A model generated the notes under the pieces. The model saw only the letters and a program-made list of their open reading frames with translations, searched no databases and was not told where the DNA came from. Both the position numbers and the translations under genes were made by a program. Positions 25,696 to 35,519 of a stretch of 64,000 nucleotides of DNA are shown piece by piece; positions within the stretch are counted from its first letter, which is position 1, and every line of letters starts with the position of its first letter. Origin of the DNA: an uncultured Bacteroidia bacterium (GTDB lineage: Bacteria > Bacteroidota > Bacteroidia > NS11-12g > UBA9320); contig CAJQIC010000009.1 of assembly GCA_905478335.1 (NCBI GenBank), positions 1 to 64,000 of the forward strand, written 5' to 3'.

Positions 25696-28600
25696 CCTTT
25701 CTTCTTCCGAAGCCGTATCCGATCAAACTGCTTTCGGAAATAGAATCCAACTCCCGTCGTGGTCACATTGGTTACATCACCTAACGTAGGATCACTGGCT
25801 CTTTTGTGATAAGCCTTCAGTTTGAGTGTGCCATCCTTTTTCACTTTATAGACCAAATCCAGATTATAGGGATCTTTAGCCGCACTGGAATTTGCGTTGT
25901 ATTCAACGGCCAACTCTATACGCTCATTCATCAACTTTCTTCGTGCAGATACAATGAGTTCTGCCCGTTCTTGGTCGGTGATTCCGCTACGGGTTTTGTA
26001 GTCGACCCCTAGTTCTAAGTTTTTATCGTACTCGCTGATCCAATTATTGACTTGATTCGAAAGAAACGTCCCAACACTGGCGCTGACGATGTCTCTATAG
26101 TCGTTTGAGGAAGACAACCCTATCCCAAAATTTGACGCTGGCGAAAAGGAGCCAAACGTGATTAGCGAAAACACCTGCCGATTCATCTCATCAGGGTCGG
26201 CTTCAATTTTTTTCACTAAAGAGTTAAACTCTGTAAACGTGTTTGACGTGATATCTGGGAACTCCCAATCAAATGAGATATCTGGATTAAACAATTCTCC
26301 TTTCAACTTCAACAATACATTCATCTTGATTTGTGTATTATACGCCTCTTCGTTACCGTCCACTAAGCCAATCATGAGGTCTAAAGGATTGGCTCTATTT
26401 CTTGCCACTGCAGCTGCAAGATCAATTTTCGCATTGTATGGGTCCCCATTCCACACGACTTGGCCGCCTGGCCTGATATCAAATTTCTCGCTGACTAACG
26501 TTGGCGATGAAAAAGGATAAATACCCTTAGTGATTTCAAAAACACCATACATAAATAAATCCTCACCTGACGCATATTGAATTTTTACGTTCCCGAATCC
26601 ACTTCCTGTAATTTTATCGTCTAATACTTCATCAAACAACAAGATAAACTCCGCATCCTCGGTTAAATCTATTTCTAACAACATGCTAATCTTTTGGTCA
26701 CTTTCAATTTCTTGTTCTGACTTGACTGCTGAAGTATCATCCTCGTGCTTCTTAAATGTTATGTAATCCTCGTAGGCATTGTCCGAATCATCATAAATAG
26801 GAATGGTGAGTGTAGAACCACGATTCGTTTTGGCTTTTATACTGATTACTAAATCCTCCACTGGCCCTTTAAAATCTGCTCTTCCGGTGGCAAACCCAGT
26901 GCCATAGAATACTTCATTTTGTGCTTTTGTTGTATTCAGCACCATGATGTTGTTGGCTTCTGTCACCGCGACATTCATAACCATATCCGCAAAAAAATCA
27001 TGTTTTATTTGACCACGAACCTTTGCCGTATTACCAAGTTCATCTCTAACAACCAAGCCTCTAAAATCAATTGACTTGTTAGACAAACCGATTTTATCGT
27101 CAACAAAATAACGGGTATTCAAGTAGTCAACAACGATGCTAACTTCATGTGTTTCAATAACGCCTTTAAATTGGGGATCTTCAAATGTGCCCAATAGTCG
27201 AATATTTCCTGACGCGGTCCCATTAAATTCGGAAGCCAAGTCTTTAAATATAGGTTCTAGTGGCTTTATCGCTGCGTCATTGGCCGTTACAATCATGTCC
27301 AAACGTCCGTCTTCCTTCGAAAGGTCCAATGTCCCTTTTGCACTTACGTCTTTCAGCAACCCTTGTTTAACAGTTGCTTCCACATACATTTTTAACGGGT
27401 TTTCTTTGGAACTTGTTTCTATTTCAAAATTCCCAAGGGTATCGCCATTCACGGCAAGGTTTTCTATTTCAATATTTCCTTGAATTACAGGCCTACTCAT
27501 GGCTTGATAAATACTTATTGAATCATCAGACACTCCACCAAGTTCTAATTCCCATTGTTTCAATAAGGGATTAAAACTGCTTAAGTCAAGACGTTTAGTA
27601 TTAATGACCACATGATGGTTCGGCACGTCATCAACAATACCGTTTACGTATAATTTCTGGTTGCCGTGGGTCAACGACAAGTTGGTTAATTCAAGCCCAT
27701 TCCGTGAATACATAGCATGGTTGTCGTTATTGAATCGCCAAGGTTTTTGATCTAGATATAGTTTCGACTCTTCGAGTTGCAACATGATTGAGTCGTTTTG
27801 AAAGGTTAAATTTCCAAATGACCGCAATGCAAGTACATCCGTCGTGTCTGCAAAATCCAATAAAAATTCGAGGTAGTTTGGTAGAATACTCATATTCAGC
27901 ACCAGGTTGTCCGTCACGGTATCTCCTCCATTTTGAACCAGTGTTTTGACATCAGAACTTAAGTTGAGTAGTTGATGCGGACGCTTGCGCACGACCAAAT
28001 CATTGTCGACCAATCGATATTGACCATACTCCAAATAATCAAACAACGCCCTTGATTCTAAACTTTCTTCCTCTGTATTGTAACTAATGACCACCTTGCC
28101 ATTACCCAGTTTCATTGGATAAGGCGTCCAATAATCAATCAGTTCATTGGCTGTGATTTGAAATGCGGCGTTGGCTATAATCTTGTCTTTTAACTCAACA
28201 GAATCATAAAAATCTGGAAACAGCGTATGTAAGAAATCCGTATACACGACGCCAATGTTTTTCAGACTAAACTCTCCTGACAAATTCCCATTAAGGTAAT
28301 CCGAAACCACCGTCAGACTTCGTGACGAATTTGTAATGGCACTGCGCACTTCAAGGTTTTTTAGGTTTAATTCTTGATTATCCCGTTTTACCTGAATGTT
28401 TTGCAGATTGGCATAGCCTTGCATATTATCCGGATCATTTCCGCGCAGTTGAATATCCATTTTCGCGGCGATCTTGGTGTCTATGGTGTCTAGCCCTAGT
28501 GCCTTCAGGTCTATGTTCCCGATATCAGCAGTAAAATCAAACTTAGGCAGTGCGCTTTTAAAATCTATTCTCCCATTAAACACAAATTCCAACTTCTCGT

Positions 28601-30098
28601 CATTCAGCCACGCTTTACCATCAAAATTCTGGTCGGTGTACAAACCGTTTGCTTTAATATCGGATATGCGTTTCCCATTGTATTCAACAAAATTAATTTG
28701 GCTTTTAAAACGCGTTCTAAGATTATCAAACGTCAAACCATAACCCTCTTCCAAATCAAAATTGAAACTGGTCAAGCCCAACTGTTCATCTCCTAAAAAC
28801 CCGCCTACATCAAAATCAGTCGCCTGAAGATTGCCAAAGTATCGTGCTGCGTCATCCTGTAAAAGTTTAAAATTTATGCGAGAATTGAGTTTCCCCAAGC
28901 TAGACAGTAGCACGCCATCCGCAGCGAAGTCAGAATAAAATCCGGTTAAATGTCCTGTAAAATTGAATTCATCAAATCGTTTGACTTTTTCTTGAAGATC
29001 CAAGTTCAATATCCGCTCAACTTCACTTGTATTTGAAACCAGTTTATTCAATTTCAATTTGATAAACGAGCTTCTCCAGTCTGGCAGGCCATTTAAATCC
29101 ACGTCTCCTACCAGCCTTGTATTGTTCCCTAAGCCAATATCAAAATCATCGATTTTAAAATTTCTAATTGTCCCCTGCGCATCCCCGGTCACGGTGGCAA
29201 TGTTGTGTGCATATGGTAATAAGTTGTAAGAGAAATAGGCTAAATCTTCGGTATTAATCTCCGCCCTATCCAAATGAGATGTAATCTGCACATCGTCAAT
29301 AAACTGTTTAAAGTCTCCAAAACTTGTGTATTCAAAAGCGATAAAATCTTGAATCGTTGATCTGTTCGTTTTGAATTGTAAATCGCGGTACTCCATTCCT
29401 CGAGAATGAATCTTCGCCTTACACACCATTCGTTTGACAGCCAATCCATGCTTCTCAACAGTCGACAGCGACTTAATTTTAAAATCTAGGGAATCCCCTA
29501 TTAAATAAAAATCTTTGAATGATCCGTTAATCTGATTAAAAGTAAAATCATTTTCGTCAAACTTCCGATCTTGTGGGGGAGCGATTCCTTCAAGTCTATA
29601 CCTAAACGACCCGTCTTCCATATTTAATGCCTTAAACAAAACATTCCAGACCTTTCCTGTAGGGGTTTGCTTGCGACTTAGGTCTACCAAAAATTGGTAG
29701 TTCATTTCTGTTTCGCCTCGTCGTTGAATAAAGTTTACAATCGGTCTTTTAAGCATCACATCACCTAACTTCATTTGCTGCGTGGATCGGCTAAACTGAT
29801 GCACCTTGAATCGGACTTGTTCTATAAAAAACATCGAATCTGCATGTTTGTCTCGCACTAAAACGTCATGTAGAACTACTTGGCCGTTCCAACTGAAATT
29901 CACAGACTTGATTTTCACTTCCGTTTCTATAGATTTTGACACGGAATAACTGACCTCATTCACTATGGCCGTTTGAATAGCAGGAATACTTACTAAAACA
30001 GACACAACAAGCACTAACAAGACGAGTATTATCAACGTCCGCAGTCCAAATTTTGCTATTTTTGAAAAAACCTTTTTCAACAATTCGAAATTAGTCAA
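25689..30098 (-). CDS. tamB: Translocation and assembly module protein TamB
   Basis: About 1,469 residues. A long open frame upstream to 30350 runs antisense through tsaD, so the true start is probably a TTG between 30125 and 30080; I give 30098 as a best guess. The N-terminus has one inner-membrane helix (TLIILVLLVLVVSVLV), followed by over 1,300 residues of repetitive beta-strand sequence and the DUF490/TamB C-terminal domain (YDSDNAYEDYITF, GIYPFSSPTLVSEKFDIRPG, ISFDWEFPDI, FGSFSPASNFG). TamB bridges the periplasm for outer-membrane protein or lipid transfer. It ends FYFRKQFDRIRLRKKKGK. Confidence 0.86.
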   Translation of the reverse strand: MTNFELLKKVFSKIAKFGLRTLIILVLLVLVVSVLVSIPAIQTAIVNEVSYSVSKSIETEVKIKSVNFSWNGQVVLHDVLVRDKHADSMFFIEQVRFKVHQFSRSTQQMKLGDVMLKRPIVNFIQRRGETEMNYQFLVDLSRKQTPTGKVWNVLFKALNMEDGSFRYRLEGIAPPQDRKFDENDFTFNQINGSFKDFYLIGDSLDFKIKSLSTVEKHGLAVKRMVCKAKIHSRGMEYRDLQFKTNRSTIQDFIAFEYTSFGDFKQFIDDVQITSHLDRAEINTEDLAYFSYNLLPYAHNIATVTGDAQGTIRNFKIDDFDIGLGNNTRLVGDVDLNGLPDWRSSFIKLKLNKLVSNTSEVERILNLDLQEKVKRFDEFNFTGHLTGFYSDFAADGVLLSSLGKLNSRINFKLLQDDAARYFGNLQATDFDVGGFLGDEQLGLTSFNFDLEEGYGLTFDNLRTRFKSQINFVEYNGKRISDIKANGLYTDQNFDGKAWLNDEKLEFVFNGRIDFKSALPKFDFTADIGNIDLKALGLDTIDTKIAAKMDIQLRGNDPDNMQGYANLQNIQVKRDNQELNLKNLEVRSAITNSSRSLTVVSDYLNGNLSGEFSLKNIGVVYTDFLHTLFPDFYDSVELKDKIIANAAFQITANELIDYWTPYPMKLGNGKVVISYNTEEESLESRALFDYLEYGQYRLVDNDLVVRKRPHQLLNLSSDVKTLVQNGGDTVTDNLVLNMSILPNYLEFLLDFADTTDVLALRSFGNLTFQNDSIMLQLEESKLYLDQKPWRFNNDNHAMYSRNGLELTNLSLTHGNQKLYVNGIVDDVPNHHVVINTKRLDLSSFNPLLKQWELELGGVSDDSISIYQAMSRPVIQGNIEIENLAVNGDTLGNFEIETSSKENPLKMYVEATVKQGLLKDVSAKGTLDLSKEDGRLDMIVTANDAAIKPLEPIFKDLASEFNGTASGNIRLLGTFEDPQFKGVIETHEVSIVVDYLNTRYFVDDKIGLSNKSIDFRGLVVRDELGNTAKVRGQIKHDFFADMVMNVAVTEANNIMVLNTTKAQNEVFYGTGFATGRADFKGPVEDLVISIKAKTNRGSTLTIPIYDDSDNAYEDYITFKKHEDDTSAVKSEQEIESDQKISMLLEIDLTEDAEFILLFDEVLDDKITGSGFGNVKIQYASGEDLFMYGVFEITKGIYPFSSPTLVSEKFDIRPGGQVVWNGDPYNAKIDLAAAVARNRANPLDLMIGLVDGNEEAYNTQIKMNVLLKLKGELFNPDISFDWEFPDITSNTFTEFNSLVKKIEADPDEMNRQVFSLITFGSFSPASNFGIGLSSSNDYRDIVSASVGTFLSNQVNNWISEYDKNLELGVDYKTRSGITDQERAELIVSARRKLMNERIELAVEYNANSSAAKDPYNLDLVYKVKKDGTLKLKAYHKRASDPTLGDVTNVTTTGVGFYFRKQFDRIRLRKKKGK
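30057..30064 (+). promoter_or_regulatory. -7 box TATTTTTG of the tsaD operon
   Basis: Exact TAnnTTTG match 67 bases before the GTG of tsaD. It lies within the first codons of tamB on the other strand. Confidence 0.4.
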
Positions 30099-30131
30099 AC
30101 TCCCGTCAAATCGAGTATTAATCAACCCGTA

Positions 30132-31148
30132 GTGCCTGATAAAAAAGACATAATTATTCTTGCGATTGAATCGTCTTGTGACGATACTGGAGCTTCTATT
30201 ATACATAATGGCAAAATCCAGTCCAATATTGTTGCAAGCCAACAAGTTCATGAACAATACGGGGGAGTAGTTCCAGAATTGGCTTCTAGGGCTCATCAAC
30301 AACACGTCCTTCCCGTTGTTGACGCGGCGTTGAAGGAGGCCAATGTACAAAGCTCAGCACTAAGCGCAATTGCCTTTACGCAAGGTCCAGGATTACTTGG
30401 CTCACTAATGGTTGGCGCTAGCTTCGCCAAGTCAATGGCACTTGGCCTTGATATTCCAATCATTGGTGTGAATCACTTAGACGCTCATGTTCTGGCTCAC
30501 TTTATAGACGCAACTGAAGTCAAGTTCCCCTATCTATGTTTATTGGTTAGTGGAGGTCATACCCAGATCGTAAAAGTGATAAGTCCTGAACATATCGAAA
30601 TACTTGGCAAAACACGGGACGATGCAGCAGGAGAAGCATTTGATAAGGCAGCTAAAATGCTGGGATTACCCTACCCCGGTGGCCCAGTGCTCGACAAACT
30701 TGCTCAAAAAGGGGACCCTCTTTCATTTAAATTCCCAGACTCGAGAGTAGACCAACTGGATTTTAGTTTTTCAGGGTTAAAGACAGCAGTCCGTTACTTC
30801 ATTCGAGACATGCCTGAGACCAACCCCAATTTTGTGGAACAAAATTTGAACAATATCTGTGCATCTATTCAGCACACCATTGTGTCTTACTTGATGAGAA
30901 AATTGATAAAAGCAGTGAAAGAAACGGGGATAAATGAAATTGCTATTGCGGGTGGCGTTTCTGCAAACAGCAGCTTGCGTAACACGATTCAATCCAAAGC
31001 TGCGGAATTGGGATGGACCGTTCACATCCCTGCTTTAGAATACTGTACGGATAATGCAGCGATGATTGCTCAGGCTGGTCATTTCCAGTATCTGGCAGAT
31101 AATTTTGTAGGCCAAGATGCCGTACCATATGCGCGATTAGGAAAATAA
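30132..31148 (+). CDS. tsaD: tRNA N6-adenosine threonylcarbamoyltransferase TsaD
   Basis: 338 residues from a GTG. The start IIILAIESSCDDTGASI matches the family N-terminus closely. Metal-binding motifs are present: ELASRAHQQHV (HxxxH), GVNHLDAHVLAHF, the glycine loop LLVSGGHTQIV, AGEAFDKAAKMLGLPYPGG, GGVSANSSLR and DNAAMIA. It installs t6A37 on ANN-decoding tRNAs together with TsaB/C/E, which are not in the window. First gene of a four-gene operon; divergent from tamB. Confidence 0.96.
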   Translation: MPDKKDIIILAIESSCDDTGASIIHNGKIQSNIVASQQVHEQYGGVVPELASRAHQQHVLPVVDAALKEANVQSSALSAIAFTQGPGLLGSLMVGASFAKSMALGLDIPIIGVNHLDAHVLAHFIDATEVKFPYLCLLVSGGHTQIVKVISPEHIEILGKTRDDAAGEAFDKAAKMLGLPYPGGPVLDKLAQKGDPLSFKFPDSRVDQLDFSFSGLKTAVRYFIRDMPETNPNFVEQNLNNICASIQHTIVSYLMRKLIKAVKETGINEIAIAGGVSANSSLRNTIQSKAAELGWTVHIPALEYCTDNAAMIAQAGHFQYLADNFVGQDAVPYARLGK

Positions 31149-31149
31149 T

Positions 31150-31965
31150 ATGAGAAAACTACTCACAACAACCATAACACTTTGCTTGTCGATACTATCT
31201 ATCGGACAGGTTCATGATACCACGATGTATAGACAGAATAAAGTGAAGTCTGTAAGCACTTGGGTTCACATGATCGCCTTCGAAAAATCGAACGACACCT
31301 GCTTGTCGGCTGTTAAGGAAATCAATAAACAAGGGAGCCCGACCTATGTCAAGATGGATTACCATTGTCAAGGGTGGGACGTCATTAATGAGCTCAAATA
31401 CACCTACGACGAAAACAACTTTATGAGTGGTTTAACAACCTTACAAAATGACCAAGTCATTAGCGAGTTGGCTGTCACGGTCGACAGTTTTGGACGTATT
31501 CGAACTGAAAAGAACAAGTTTTTCGAACCTTATACTGAAATAGAAGTTAGAAACGTATACTTCGGAGAAGGAAAAGATGCGGACTCGATGTACGCCGCAG
31601 AGGTAAGCGGAACCGACACTACCTATTTTATGACCAAATATACCTACAGTAACAACAGGTTGATAAAATCAAATACAGTGAACGCTACTACAAACAAACC
31701 TGTGAATATGCTAACCAACAGGTTCGATCAAAAGGGGCGATTAACCCGTTCTGAGTTTATCTACTTTTTGGGTTACGACAACGATAACATTACGAAATAC
31801 GAATACAACGATAAAGATCAAATCATAAAAACGAAAAGTGAATTGACCGATTTGGTCGCTGAGTTCTACTACACCAAAGATGGCCTGCCTACAAAAACGT
31901 TTTATTACAATAAATTTGGGGCATTAGAAGGCGAAGTGTGGTACAAATACACCTATTATGAATAA
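31150..31965 (+). CDS. Secreted protein of unknown function, YD-repeat-like
   Basis: 271 residues, signal peptide ending LSIGQ. The mature part is built of short beta-hairpins with Tyr/Asn/Asp turns (LKYTYDENNFMSG, TKYTYSNNRLIKS, TKYEYNDKDQIIK, YYTKDGLPTKTFYYN) reminiscent of YD/RHS-type repeats, but without an RHS core. It starts 1 bp after tsaD and overlaps crcB by 8 bp. I do not recognise a family. Confidence 0.72.
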   Translation: MRKLLTTTITLCLSILSIGQVHDTTMYRQNKVKSVSTWVHMIAFEKSNDTCLSAVKEINKQGSPTYVKMDYHCQGWDVINELKYTYDENNFMSGLTTLQNDQVISELAVTVDSFGRIRTEKNKFFEPYTEIEVRNVYFGEGKDADSMYAAEVSGTDTTYFMTKYTYSNNRLIKSNTVNATTNKPVNMLTNRFDQKGRLTRSEFIYFLGYDNDNITKYEYNDKDQIIKTKSELTDLVAEFYYTKDGLPTKTFYYNKFGALEGEVWYKYTYYE

Positions 31966-32332
31966 CATGTTGGTTTTGTGGATAGGATTAGGTGGCGGCT
32001 TAGGGGCGATATTTCGTTACGCTCTTTCTGTCCTGATTAATACAAAATCAGAACACACTTTTCCGTGGTCTACACTAACAGTAAACTTACTGGGTTGCTT
32101 TTTAATCGGTTTGTTATGGCAATACTTGAGTAAAAGCACCAACCTGAATGCTTTTTGGTTAATTGGTTTTTTGGGTGGATTTACCACTTTTTCTAGCTTT
32201 GGCTTAGATGGTCTAAAACTATTTAATTCTGGAGCATTTACCCAATTGATTACATATGTATTGATAAGTAATATAGTTGGCTTATTACTCGTTTTTATAG
32301 GGACTAAAGTAGCCGACTTAACACTGGTATAA
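31958..32332 (+). CDS. crcB: Fluoride efflux channel CrcB/Fluc
   Basis: 124 residues, four membrane helices. Family words: GGGLGAIFRYALS in helix 1, TLTVNLLGCFLIGLL in helix 2, and GFLGGFTTFSSFGLDG, the phenylalanine-lined pore segment. Exports fluoride as a dual-topology dimer. Embedded in an operon; no fluoride riboswitch is seen upstream. Confidence 0.94.
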   Translation: MNNMLVLWIGLGGGLGAIFRYALSVLINTKSEHTFPWSTLTVNLLGCFLIGLLWQYLSKSTNLNAFWLIGFLGGFTTFSSFGLDGLKLFNSGAFTQLITYVLISNIVGLLLVFIGTKVADLTLV

Positions 32333-32336
32333 AATC

Positions 32337-33596
32337 ATGAAGAAACTTACATCCATCATATTGTTATTATTTATCGGCATAGCCGCTCAGGCTGAATACC
32401 TGCTTATACCGATGGATGATTCTCAAAAAGATCACCTCAAAGCATACGGCATTGCATATTCTGTTTTGGAATTTGATAAAGAAGTTGAATGGTTGTTGAA
32501 TTATAAGGGTGGTGCTTTTATGACCGCATATTATGAAGACTTTGAGAAGCTCTGCCTTTTAAGAGGTGTTGGTTACAAAAAAATATCAAACAGTCAAGCG
32601 CAGGTAATTAGGGACGAAATAGAAAACCCAGTTGTTAACGCCAGCATAGTTAAACTGCTTACGGCACCAAAGATTGCGGTTTACACACCAACTTCAGCTC
32701 AACCTTGGGACGACGCCGTTACCATGGTGTTAGAATATGCTGAAATCCCTTATGAGAAAGTGTTTGACGACGAAGTGCTCACCGGCGATTTGCCACTGTA
32801 TGACTGGCTGCACCTTCACCACGAAGATTTCACTGGCCAATACGGCAAGTTTTATGCACACTACCGCAACGCGCCTTGGTATAAAGAACAAGTAAAAGAG
32901 GCTGAAGAAATGGCGGCTAAACATGGCTATGAAAAAGTGTCTGAACTGAAACGTGCTGTCGCTAAAAAAATAAGAGACTTCACCCTTGGTGGTGGGTTTT
33001 TATTTGCGATGTGTTCTGCTACAGATAGCTACGACATTGCCCTGGCGGCAGATGATGTTGATATCTGTGCTGACATGTACGATGGTGATGCTGCAGACCC
33101 TCAAGCGCAGTCTAAGCTTGACTTCAGCAAGACATTTGCATTCGAAGGCATTCAACTCGAGCGAAACCCATATGTTTATGAATACTCCAATATTGACGTA
33201 AATCCCGCGACAAGAGGCGTAACAGAAGCCAACGACGTTTTTGTGTTAAATGAGTTCTCTGCAAAGTGGGATGTTGTTCCAACCATCTTGACTCAAAATC
33301 ATGAAAAAGTGATCAAAGGTTTTATGGGCCAAACAACGGCTTTCAGAAAAGAAGTCGTAAAGAGTAGCACCATTATAATGGGTGAAAACAAAGCACTTAA
33401 CGAAGTGCGTTATTTACATGGCACAATGGGCAAAGGCACCTGGACTTTTTACGGCGGACATGACCCGGAAGATTATAGACACTTGGTTAATGAACCACCG
33501 ACCGACTTATCGTTGCATCCTAATTCGCCAGGCTACAGACTAATCCTGAACAACTTGTTATTCCCATCGGCTAAGAAGGAGAAGCAGAAAACGTAA
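32337..33596 (+). CDS. Secreted protein of the family often labelled asparagine synthetase B (Bacteroidota)
   Basis: 419 residues, signal peptide ending AAQAE, then YLLIPMDDSQKDHLKAYGIA. I recall this family being labelled asparagine synthetase B in databases, yet a signal peptide and the lack of an N-terminal Cys or an ATP-binding SGGxDS loop argue against that activity. The central part (PKIAVYTPTSAQPWDD, YDWLHLHHEDFTG, GGGFLFAMCSATDSYDIALA) looks like a class I glutamine-amidotransferase-like fold with a Cys after a strand. Its 3' end overlaps the convergent T9SS gene by 39 bp. Confidence 0.68.
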   Translation: MKKLTSIILLLFIGIAAQAEYLLIPMDDSQKDHLKAYGIAYSVLEFDKEVEWLLNYKGGAFMTAYYEDFEKLCLLRGVGYKKISNSQAQVIRDEIENPVVNASIVKLLTAPKIAVYTPTSAQPWDDAVTMVLEYAEIPYEKVFDDEVLTGDLPLYDWLHLHHEDFTGQYGKFYAHYRNAPWYKEQVKEAEEMAAKHGYEKVSELKRAVAKKIRDFTLGGGFLFAMCSATDSYDIALAADDVDICADMYDGDAADPQAQSKLDFSKTFAFEGIQLERNPYVYEYSNIDVNPATRGVTEANDVFVLNEFSAKWDVVPTILTQNHEKVIKGFMGQTTAFRKEVVKSSTIIMGENKALNEVRYLHGTMGKGTWTFYGGHDPEDYRHLVNEPPTDLSLHPNSPGYRLILNNLLFPSAKKEKQKT

Positions 33597-35498
33597 TAGT
33601 TGATAGTTCTCCTGGTCGCTCTTCACAAACTTCGTTACATAAACCTCTTGACCAACTGTGATAATAACAGAATAAATACCACTCGAAAGGTCTGAGCAAT
33701 CAACGTAGTTCTCGTCTGTCCTAATATTCGACACTTTGGCTCCTAACACATCGTAAATCGTGATAGCTTCAAGTACTCCTTTCCCCTTCATCTGAATGGT
33801 AAATCCGTTTAATACGGGATTTGGATAAAGAACTATTTCTTGGAAGTCAATCGGAGAGATGGAACCATTCTTCAAATTGAGAACCTTATCGGTATAACAA
33901 TTATCGCCTCCTTTGTTGTGTGTTTGTAAGCGCACATTAACCAACGAATCGGTATACCCAGATACATCAATTACTGCATTTATGTCGGATGAATTAGAGT
34001 CTTTTACAGTCCACCTATAACTAGCAAGTGAATCAATATCTGGTGTCAGTTTCAACAATTTAGTGGAAAGATCCAGGTCCATGGTAAAGTCGATACAGGG
34101 TGTTCTATGGACGAAAAAGTTAATGATACTTTCTGGTGCTGGACAACCACCAGCTCCTTCATTCAACGTCGCTTTCACGCGTACATTGGTTGAAACCTCC
34201 TTGTCAGTTGTAAAAGTGAATAATGTTGAATTTGCGGAATCATTTCCAAAACTGCCGCCATCAAGTGCTTCCCATTTTACCTTACGACCAAAAGTTGGTT
34301 TGGCGTCGACCCAAACTTGCATAATATCACTGTACCAAGTAAAACTAGAATCATCGCTCACTTCTAACTTTTCAGCCTTATTGATTGTCACTTCTACGCT
34401 ATCCGAACCCTGACATCCATAAATATCTGTATAGAAATACTTAATCTCAATTGGAGTACCAATGACCGTTGCTTTTGAAGGATCAAATTGGCTACCTGAA
34501 ATTGTTGCTGGATTATCAGATGACCACGTACCACCTGCGTAATTTGCATTCAAGGACTTTATCGATTCCGTCGAACAATAATCAAACGGTGCCGTAGAGT
34601 CAAATGGAGTTGACAGCGCATTTAAGTCAATTTTTGACTCAGGAAGCCCGCGAATAGTCAGTGTGGCATCACTTACCGAAACGCAGCCCGACCTATCGTG
34701 AAAATATCGCATTTGGTATCTTTCGAAATCTTTTTCCGCAGGACGTGGCGTAACTAGTGTATTTAATGTATCACCATTCAAAGTGTCTCCCCTGAGGGCT
34801 GAATTTAAGCCAGAAGCGGACGCAAAACCTGATGAGTCTATTGCCCTCCAAACACCATCGCTCGGGGTAACTTGTGACATAGATTTAAGGTCAACGATAC
34901 CTTCATCCCAGCACAAATCGCGGAATCCTTGATGACTAATAATTGTTGTTTTCCTCACGGCGACCATGGCTGTGTCTAAGGCAGAACAACCATTAGAATC
35001 GCGGTATTCTATTTGAACTATAATAGAATCTGTCTGCTTGGTCCCAAGTGGCATTGATGCCGCATCAAGGTGTAAATAATAATCTGGATGTGTTAAGGTA
35101 CCTTTATTTTCTATTAAGTCACTTGGCTTATACGGACCACAGTCAATACATTTTAAGAAAACATCCACCTGTCCAACATTTGACGGGTTTACCACGATTC
35201 CAGTTTCTGCAATTTTAAGTTCACGACTGGGTTGACAAATGGCAACATCCTGGGTCGTCAGTCCAGGTATAGGATAAAAATTTATAATAATGCTTGATGT
35301 ATCAGAACAGGCTAAAGAATCGGTAACGATTACTGCATAACTCCCGCTTTTCTTAATGATAAACTTAGTATCCGATTTTTGATATTTGTTTGATTCCCAC
35401 AGCGAAATATCAAGAGAAGAACCCTGCTTTATTTTCGTTGAGAGCGTGTCACGTGGATCATCCCAGAATGCAAATTGGACACTTGGTTCAATAATCAC
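33558..35498 (-). pseudogene. C-terminal half of an amber-split T9SS surface protein
   Basis: 646 residues from the first possible start (GTG) after an in-frame TAG. It is in the same frame as the upstream half and separated from it only by that stop codon and seven sense codons (DACGDET). The content is a run of Ig/PKD-like beta-sandwich repeats (for example CDEGIVDLK-type and YFYTDIYGCQGSDSVEV strands) and a T9SS type A sorting domain (LYPNPVLNGF, VLGAKVS, SSGIYSVII). After VTKFVK, where such domains normally end, there are about 20 more residues with a leucine-rich stretch, overlapping the neighbouring gene. It may be translated only if the TAG is read through or the gene re-initiates, but without a signal peptide. 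Confidence 0.75.
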
Positions 35499-35519
35499 TG
35501 TCTCATCTCCGCATGCGTC

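Noticed and set aside
26158-28743. Several plus-strand frames of 60-120 residues opposite tamB
   Set aside because: They are antisense shadows of a long, well-supported gene.
30098-30350. N-terminal extension of tamB to 30350
   Set aside because: It is antisense to the conserved N-terminus of tsaD and precedes the membrane anchor with unrelated sequence.
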